From: Euryodendron excelsum
Taxonomy: Eukaryota; Streptophyta; Magnoliopsida; Ericales; Pentaphylacaceae
NCBI GenBank assembly: GCA_033060915.1
Contig: CM065384.1
Location: 31,603,501-31,667,500, forward strand
DNA: 64,000 nt
Reading direction: 5' to 3'
A program made the translations under genes and the position numbers. Below, piece by piece: positions 58,036 to 64,000 of the stretch; positions within the stretch are counted from its first letter, which is position 1; each line of letters begins with the position of its first letter. The notes under the pieces are model-generated. The model was not told where the DNA came from. It did no database searches and worked only from the letters and a program-made list of their open reading frames with translations.

Positions 58036-58195
58036 TACGTTGTGTTTGGATTATGGATTTGGTGATAAAAAAAACAAAAATGAAAAAAGAAAAAGTGAGG
58101 GAAAAGAGAACAAAAATCTTTTTCATTTTGTTCTCTTTTTCCTTCCCTTTTAATTTTTTTTTTTACTTTTTTCTTGATAAATTTAATTTCCAAGC
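58036..58195. mobile_element. Foldback MITE with GTTGTG(T/C)TTGGA ends
   Basis: The left end GTTGTGTTTGGATTATGG and the inverted right end GTTGTGCTTGGAAATTAA pair, and the centre contains a near-perfect hairpin (GGGAAAAGAGAACAAAA opposite TTTTGTTCTCTTTTTCC). It is about 160 bp. Both open frames here are artefacts of the hairpin. Confidence 0.6.
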
Positions 58196-58199
58196 ACAA

Positions 58200-59800
58200 C
58201 ATTATTATAAGACATTGAAAAATATGCAAAAGAAAATTTTGTTCCTCACCTATCATAAGTACCTAAACGAGCACTTTACACAAATTCTCACAATTAGATG
58301 CGAAGATTAAACTTCGCCAAGTTTATGATGGGTACAGCAGGATATATGTTGTCGTCCTTCAAACCGATCTGGCCTTCATGATGAAAGCTTCAATTTGACT
58401 TGGCTCAACTGAACTCAACTATACATGTTTCTAACTACTAGGTGTATAGTTGGTGAGTTCACCATCATAATAAGTCACTCCTAAACTTCTTGTTTAAGGG
58501 AACCTAGCTCAAAGAACATAAAATGAAGGAAAAGCTAGGGAGAGAACCATTTATTAAGGTAATGAGGAGAGGAGGTAGTAGTTCTCTGTGTTTGCATTAG
58601 GGAAAGACAACCCTTTATATACCTGTAACAGATACTCCTTAAATTTGGTATTAATTTCAAGCAAAAGCTGTAATGGGTTATGAACTCGAAACAAAAGCTG
58701 TAACAGCTAGTCCTTTAAATAGAGTAAATAGCTATAAATTTGGGTTTAAAACAGGCAAAGACTAATGAAACAACATGCGTAGTGTGGAACACTAATACAT
58801 TTGGATTTATGTATTTGACGTCACTAATTTAAGAAATATAGCCCATAGTTGAATTTAAATTTTAGATTTAACAACGGATTTGAGAGCTTAATATTAATGG
58901 ATTGGAAATAACACCGTGAATGAAATCCTTCCATAAAAGGGTTCTACTCGTTATAAGATTCCCTTCAATTAGACATAGATTTCAAAAATGAATTGGAGAG
59001 CTTTAGATTGATGGATTTGCCAGAACTTAGTTAATATATATAGTTACTTGAAATCATTCCAAGAGATACTTATGTAGTTCAGTGACGTCCAATTAGTTAC
59101 TCTAATGTTTTTGTTGCTGAGACACTCCAGTAACAGATTTATATTGCGATTTATGTATAATTGTTGTGTTTGTCGTGATTATTGAATTGTCTCAAAAAAA
59201 AAAAAGTTCATTCTAATTTTACGTTCCGGTAATTTATAAGGATCTAACCATACTTGACTTTCTGTAAAAGAAAATTAAAACAAAAAAGGATAGATATTGA
59301 AAGGGATGTGCATGTCTTTTTAATTTTTGTTTGTTCAAAGTTTGACATCATGTACTTATTTGACAAGTTATAAAGGTGGAGCGATAACCTCAAAGAAAAG
59401 TCAAATACTTGAAACACCAAGGTGGTAGTTGAGTTACTTTTAGCAGCTGAATTTAAAATTAAGTTCTTCTCTCAATGGTCGCGTAGTCGAACTCACTTAC
59501 CGTAGTAGTTGCGTGAATCAAATACTATTGAGAATGGACTAAATGTTGCTTGCACTTTGGTGGGGTTGCGGTTATGAGCTCGTCCTTTTCAAATTAATAG
59601 TTATGACTCAAACAGAGCATTCTACAGCGGGTGGAAACCTCTATGGTCATGCTCAAGGGGATTATTAAGTTGGTCGCCCGTTCTCACTTTTTTCTCAGCA
59701 AAAAAAATACTTGAACATGCGATGTATGATTTGATTTTATACTTAATTACCATTTAAAAGAATTAATATCTTTCGTTATTGTTATTATTTTCGTTTCATT
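58200..59800. other. Intergenic, nothing recognised
   Basis: AT-rich with no coding signal on either strand; no LTR ends, tRNA boxes or long repeats noticed. Confidence 0.5.
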
Positions 59801-59810
59801 GTCCTAGGTT

Positions 59811-60025
59811 GCGGATGAACCTTAGCGCAACAGTAAAATTGCTCTATTACAATTTAAGAGTCATGGGTTCGAAACACAAATATAGCGGTAAGATTACTTT
59901 ATTACAATTTGAGAATCACAATTTAGAATACAGAAATAGTCTCTGTACATATTGATTTGCTCTATTATAATTTGAGAATCACAATTTAGAATGCAGAAAC
60001 AGTTTCTGTCCACATTGAATTAACG
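59811..60025 (+). mobile_element. Au-SINE-like relic with a partial internal duplication
   Basis: CCTTAGCGCAACAGTAAAAT (59820-59839) corresponds to the A-box part of the plant Au SINE (typically TTGGCGCAACGGTAAAGTTG) and GGGTTCGAAAC (59865-59875) to the B box, at the right spacing of about 40 bp. Downstream, AACAGTTTCTGT resembles the Au tail region. The segment ATTACAATTTGAGAATCACA... recurs (about 59902 and 59968), so part of the element was duplicated. Highly diverged. Confidence 0.55.
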
Positions 60026-60766
60026 AAGAAAATTGGTTTCAACTATTTCAATGCTTTCAAGCAAATTATTGTAACAAGTGAGGCGTGATAGCTTCCTTGT
60101 AAAAAAGGTTGTTTTGTGTTAGGAGTGAAGCATGCTTGACCAATTTCATAGCTGAGCTGTAAGTTTGGTGTTGGATTGGTATGTTGAAAACCTTAAGGCT
60201 TAAACAGTTATTTTCTTAAAAACCAAGATATTCATTGGTTAGATCTAGGGCGGAATAAACCCAAAAGAAAACCATAAAGTACAAAGAAGAATAATGATTA
60301 AAGAAGGGGGATATCTACAGTCCATCTGTTTGGAATATAGACTATATTTGGATGGTGGGGATCAAAGAAAAGGAATAGAATCTCATTATTAGGAACCCTA
60401 TTGTTAGTCATAAAATTCATGTGTCAATGCAATTCAAAAACTTGGTTTGACTAAGAATTCTCCGTGGGAAATGATAAAATTTTATATTGTGAGACCATTA
60501 ACTTTTTTACTTTTAAAAGATCTTCATGGAGATTTTCATGAGGGTGTAGTATTGACTATTGAGATTCATAGTTAGTGTGATAATTAATTTCACTCCACTT
60601 TAGGAAGATAACTCGGAATCACATTTTATTTCTTGATCACACACCAGAGGGAATCCTGAAACTCCAAACACAAGCTTCTAAGGTTTCCTTTCCACCTCCC
60701 TACTAGATCAGGTGGTGTCCTAGTGATCTTTCCATCTTAATGGCCAATGATAAGAGCTCAGGTATA
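60026..60766. other. Intergenic, nothing recognised
   Basis: No coding signal or recognisable repeat boundary between the SINE relic and the LTR element. Confidence 0.45.
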
Positions 60767-60771
60767 TATAT

Positions 60772-61317
60772 TATGGGACAAAGATTCTACATTCTCTAGA
60801 TTAAGGTTGGCCCACTAAGAGTAATTTTGTCGACCTCAAAATAATGACAAGCCGACTTGCATGAAAGCAAGCCCACTAAGAACGATAGTGTCGACCTGAA
60901 GGATACTAGCCCAGCAGCTGCTGAAGCACTCCCAAAACACAGAAAAAGGTCCATTGGGTAGGAGACCTAGTCCGACCTAGAGTAGGACTCTTAAAGATAA
61001 GTCAAATTTACTCATAAACCAATCTAAGAGAGGTTTACTCCTAGAAGGAAAGAGAATACCATTTCTATAAGGAGTGGGGTCTCCAAAGCCTATAAATACA
61101 CCATGCCATTAAGAAGCAAGGTATGCATAACTGAGAGTTATAATAGATTTCTTTCCTTCAATACATTGAGATTAAGCTTGTTTGACTTGATCTTCGGAGT
61201 ACCATCGGCCCAAAGAAGGTCGACTCATTCTCACTATTTTTTGCTCTTGTAGGCTCTTTGGTGTTCATCTTGGTTGTTCGTGGAGTAGATTGAGGCTTAC
61301 AAAAAATTCCCTCCACA
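60772..61317 (+). repeat. 5' LTR (546 bp)
   Basis: Starts TATGGGACAAAG (TG changed to TA) and ends CCCTCCACA. Aligns end to end with 62921-63467. A TATA-like CTATAAATACACC lies at about 61090, matching the same place in the 3' copy (63240). Confidence 0.92.
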
Positions 61318-61318
61318 A

Positions 61319-61337
61319 TTGGCACTATCTGTGGGAA
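61319..61337 (+). promoter_or_regulatory. Gypsy-type primer binding site
   Basis: TTGGCACTATCTGTGGGAA sits two bases after the LTR end. It differs by three bases from the common plant Gypsy form. Confidence 0.75.
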
Positions 61338-61349
61338 GCCTTAAAGAAA

Positions 61350-62035
61350 GATGGATACCGAGGGCTTAGGAGCAATTCCAGAAGCTTTGCACTCGCAGAG
61401 CCATGGTGTTTCAGATCATGAGTTACCCTGGGAATTCCCATAGGAGCCAGCTCAACGTTGGACCTAAGGGAATCGTCAACTCCGTTATGAAGTACGACCC
61501 ATGGTAGCCAACCAATTAGACAAAGAAGACCGGAGAAGACCTTATACAATGGGGATTTGCGACCAAATAATCACCGTGACAAGAACTCAAACCCTCGAGG
61601 TTCTGTGAGATGAGAAGAAGCGATTAGGAGATCTCTGACTTAAGAACAAAGATTAGGACAATCAGGGATGAGGTTGCCAATTAAGGAAATTGGAGAGAAA
61701 GGCGGAGCCGGCATCAGTACAAAAACAAAGATCGGCACAGGCACTGTTCAAGCCGCAAGAAAACGAGGACGGATTCTAGGAGCTCGAACGTCCCTTCTAT
61801 CAAGCGTCATAGAAGTCACACCTTCAGCACAGGCCCATCAACAGTAGGTCAGTCATATGACTGAGGAGATCAGGAAGACCTTACAAGATGGCCAAATAAC
61901 CAGCTGGAAGAAAAGATCACGCATTCCATAAAGAGAGGGGCCACATGACAGAAAGTTGAAGGCACTTCAAAGATCACATGGAAAACCTAGTAAAGGCAGG
62001 GCATCTCGGCCAATACATTGACCACAAAAGATGAA
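61350..62035 (+). pseudogene. Gag-like remnant of the LARD element
   Basis: An ATG at 61350 starts MDTEGLGAIPEALHSQSHG and reaches a stop after about 28 codons. Near 61950-62030 the plus strand reads FKDHMENLVKAGHLGQYID, like the stretch that in Gypsy gag proteins follows CxxHxxHGHxTEEC (KDHLExLVKAGxL). The region between has several stops. Only a gag relic remains. Confidence 0.65.
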
Positions 62036-62374
62036 TGACATCCCCTAGAGAGAAGCACGAGTTGAACAAACACGTGTGATAGCAGTGTTGCACTGACCAG
62101 TTGGCAAGGCCCCTACAGAGTTGCATCCCAGGTCGGCGTGGGGGCATATCAGTTAGAAGCTAGAAAAGAAGGGCACCGGCCACCCTAACTTTGGAATGCT
62201 CATAACTTAAAGAAGTTTTATTAGTGAAGAGCTAGATAAAGCCAGAACCTTTCTTTGTATATCTCCATTTAACGATTTGTAACTCGTCAGTAAAAAAGCT
62301 ACACTTTTCTTCAGTCAAGTCTTTTTAATAAAACTCAAAAATTAATTAAGAGTGACAAACTGTTGGAGAGAAAA

Positions 62375-62840
62375 GGGAACCAAGACAAATCAAGTGTCAA
62401 ACCTTGGTTCTGCCCAAGTCAGGCAAGTCGGGCAATGAAGGTCAAAGAAAAATCAAATGTCAAAATTTGGTCCTACCCAAGTTAGGTAGGTCAGCCAATG
62501 AAGGTTAAAGTGGAAAAAACCAAGTGAAGAGCTTGGTCTTGCCTAAGTTTGGTGAGTCAGTCTAAGAATAGCCAACCCCTAAAAACCAAGCAGAGAACTT
62601 GGTCCTACCTAAGTTTGGTAGGTCGGCCCAATAATGGCCAAGCTCTCAAAAACCAAGCGAAGAGCTTGGTCCTACCTAAGTTTGCTAGGTCGACTAAAGA
62701 AAGTCAGATAAGAAAATTAAGCATTCACAGCTTGGTCCTACCTAAGTTTGATAGGTCGGCTTGAAGAAGAGAGTCAAAAAAAGAGTGAGTGAACAACTTA
62801 GGCCTTCCTAAGTGTGGAAGGTGAACCAAAGAAGGCTAAG
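62375..62840 (+). repeat. Tandem array, seven diverged copies of about 64-68 bp
   Basis: A core of the type CTTGGTCCTACCTAAGTTTG followed by GTAGGTCGG recurs at about 62403, 62466, 62532, 62598, 62664, 62731 and 62796, each followed by an A-rich AAGAAGG/CCAA spacer. The middle copies are the most alike. The plus-strand open frame at 62549-62764 is only a product of the repeat. Arrays of this kind just before the 3' LTR are known in Tat-like Gypsy elements. Confidence 0.88.
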
Positions 62841-62920
62841 TTACAAGATTGCCATTGTCAGCACATTACAGCCCTTGTTGCCTAAACTCGGCCAAATAGG
62901 GCACAAGGGTTGAAGGCAAT

Positions 62921-63467
62921 TGTGGGACAAAGATTTCTCATTCCTCAGATTAGGGATGGCCTACTAAGAGTAGTAGCGCCGACCTCAAAATAAGTGACAA
63001 GCCGACCTGCATGAAAACAAGCCCACTAAGAATGGTGGTACCAACCTGAAGGAGACTTGCCTAGCAGTTGCTGAAGCACTCTCAAAGCATAGAAAGAGGT
63101 CCATTGGGCAGGAGACCTAGTCCGACCTGGAGTAAGACTCTTAAAGATAAATCCAATTTACTCATAAACTGACCTAAGAGAGATCTACTCCTAGAAGGGA
63201 AGAGAATGGCATTCCTAGAAGGAGTGGGGCCTCCGAAGCCTATAAATACACCGTACCACCAAAAAGTAAGGTACACATAACTGAGAGCTAGAATAGATTT
63301 CTTTCCTTTAATACATTGATATTAAGCTTGTTTGACTTGATTTTGGGAGTGCCATCGGCCCAAAGAAGGTCGACGCATTTTCATTGTCTTTTACTCTTGT
63401 AGGCTCTCTAGTGTTCATCATGGTGGTTCGCGGAGTGGATCGAGATTTTTTAAAAATCCCCTCCACA
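62921..63467 (+). repeat. 3' LTR (547 bp)
   Basis: Starts TGTGGGACAAAG and ends CCCTCCACA. Purine-rich GGGTTGAAGG just upstream (62908-62917) is a plausible polypurine tract. Confidence 0.92.
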
Positions 63468-64000
63468 TATATAATTATTTGAGAAAAATAAAAGAAAAAA
63501 AATTAAGTCCTTATTAAGTTGATTTTCCCCCCTTTGGACAGCATATTCTAAAAAAGAACATTTTAGAAAAGCCCACACACAATGGACTTTGAATCATTGA
63601 GTTGGATTTGGTCCATTCCAATTTCTTACTTTGCGAAACACACCTTAAATGTCAAAAACTTCATTTTTATAAGTATATGTTCTGTAATAAACACTACTTT
63701 ATATTTAGTTTTGGTTTCAAGTGTGCTGATTTACCCATTTAACTCTAGCTATCAATGATAAGGTTGTAGGCATAATGCATAATAAGTCCACAAAATGACA
63801 AATGGAAGCTAGCTTCAAGCAATGGATTGAACCACATTGAGACAGAGCTAGCTGGACTTGGCTGAATGTCTATATTTATGTATATATATACATATATAAT
63901 TCAAGTATTAGGGCCTCATTAGCTTGCAGTGGCAGCCACATAAATGGAGGCATTTGAGGAACTTAATGAGCTAAAAAATAGCTTAAAAGCTAATACTTCG
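63468..64000. other. Right flank, nothing recognised
   Basis: AT-rich sequence without coding signal. A TA-rich run lies at 63875-63900. Confidence 0.45.

Larger units (their letters stand above)
60772..63467 (+). mobile_element. Non-autonomous Gypsy-type LTR element (LARD-like), 2.7 kb
   Basis: Two LTRs (60772-61317, 62921-63467) are flanked by the perfect five-base duplication TATAT (60767-60771 and 63468-63472), so this is an intact insertion. After the 5' LTR comes TTGGCACTATCTGTGGGAA, the diverged form of the TTGGCGCCGTCTGTGGGAA primer site of plant Ty3/Gypsy elements. The 1.6 kb interior has gag-like remnants, a seven-copy tandem array and no pol. The LTRs differ at many sites (roughly 25 of the first 130 by eye), so the insertion is old. 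It would have depended on enzymes of an autonomous relative. Confidence 0.9.

Noticed and set aside
61325..61549. Minus-strand open frame of 74 residues in the LARD element
   Set aside because: Antisense to the gag-like remnant; no motif.
1..64000. CRISPR array, prokaryotic defence system or organellar insertion
   Set aside because: No regularly spaced short palindromic repeats with unique spacers, no prokaryotic gene clusters, and no plastid or mitochondrial gene sequence was noticed. The tandem array at 62375-62840 has no spacers of that kind.

Overview
This window is nuclear DNA of a flowering plant, most likely a eudicot. The reasons are spliced GT-AG genes with AT-rich introns, the plant SNARE SNAP33, a CLE signalling peptide, a GH79 heparanase-like enzyme, and a typical plant mix of Copia and Gypsy LTR elements, short foldback transposons and CT/GA microsatellites. 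The species cannot be fixed by reading alone. No bacterial-style operon, CRISPR array or organellar segment was seen.

Layout. 1-4510: a decayed minus-strand Copia element, cut off on its left. 4511-10560: gene-free, repeat-rich DNA with a 1.1 kb near-perfect palindrome, a 463 bp tandem duplication and a possible Harbinger-like element. 10580-17980: an eight-coding-segment-scale (seven-exon CDS plus a UTR exon) gene for a plant coiled-coil protein; its largest intron is packed with a TRIM, a foldback element, a pure C tract and a long CT array. 20711-20933: a SINE with target-site duplications. 21.9-26.8 kb: SNAP33. 28353-28601: a CLE peptide gene. 31158-31436 (minus): ISD11. 31656-38393: a complete but dead Copia element inserted about 220 bp upstream of the ISD11 start. 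38.6-42 kb: weak exon-like pieces of an unrecognised gene. 42.4-45 kb: repeats, including a 265 bp hAT-type MITE and a 163 bp tandem duplication. 49024-50939: an F-box-like gene whose C-terminus carries an internal duplication. 52469-55877 (minus): a nine-exon heparanase-like (GUS1/GUS2 type) gene with one GC-AG intron. 57.3-58.2 kb: three MITEs. 59.8-60.0 kb: an Au-SINE-like relic. 60772-63467: a complete non-autonomous Gypsy-type (LARD-like) element with an internal tandem array.

How the genes relate. They are independent single-copy-type genes, not a pathway. The coiled-coil protein, SNAP33, ISD11 and GUS order appears to match Arabidopsis At5g61200, At5g61210, At5g61220 and At5g61250 as I remember that locus, so this looks like a conserved ancestral block expanded by transposons. 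SNAP33 works in vesicle fusion and cell-plate formation, ISD11 in mitochondrial Fe-S assembly, the CLE product in cell-cell signalling and the GH79 enzyme on cell-wall glycans. I did not find a convincing new multi-gene system. The most unusual items are the duplicated C-terminal module of the F-box-like protein, the 1.1 kb palindrome, and the CLE gene, which is short enough to be missed.
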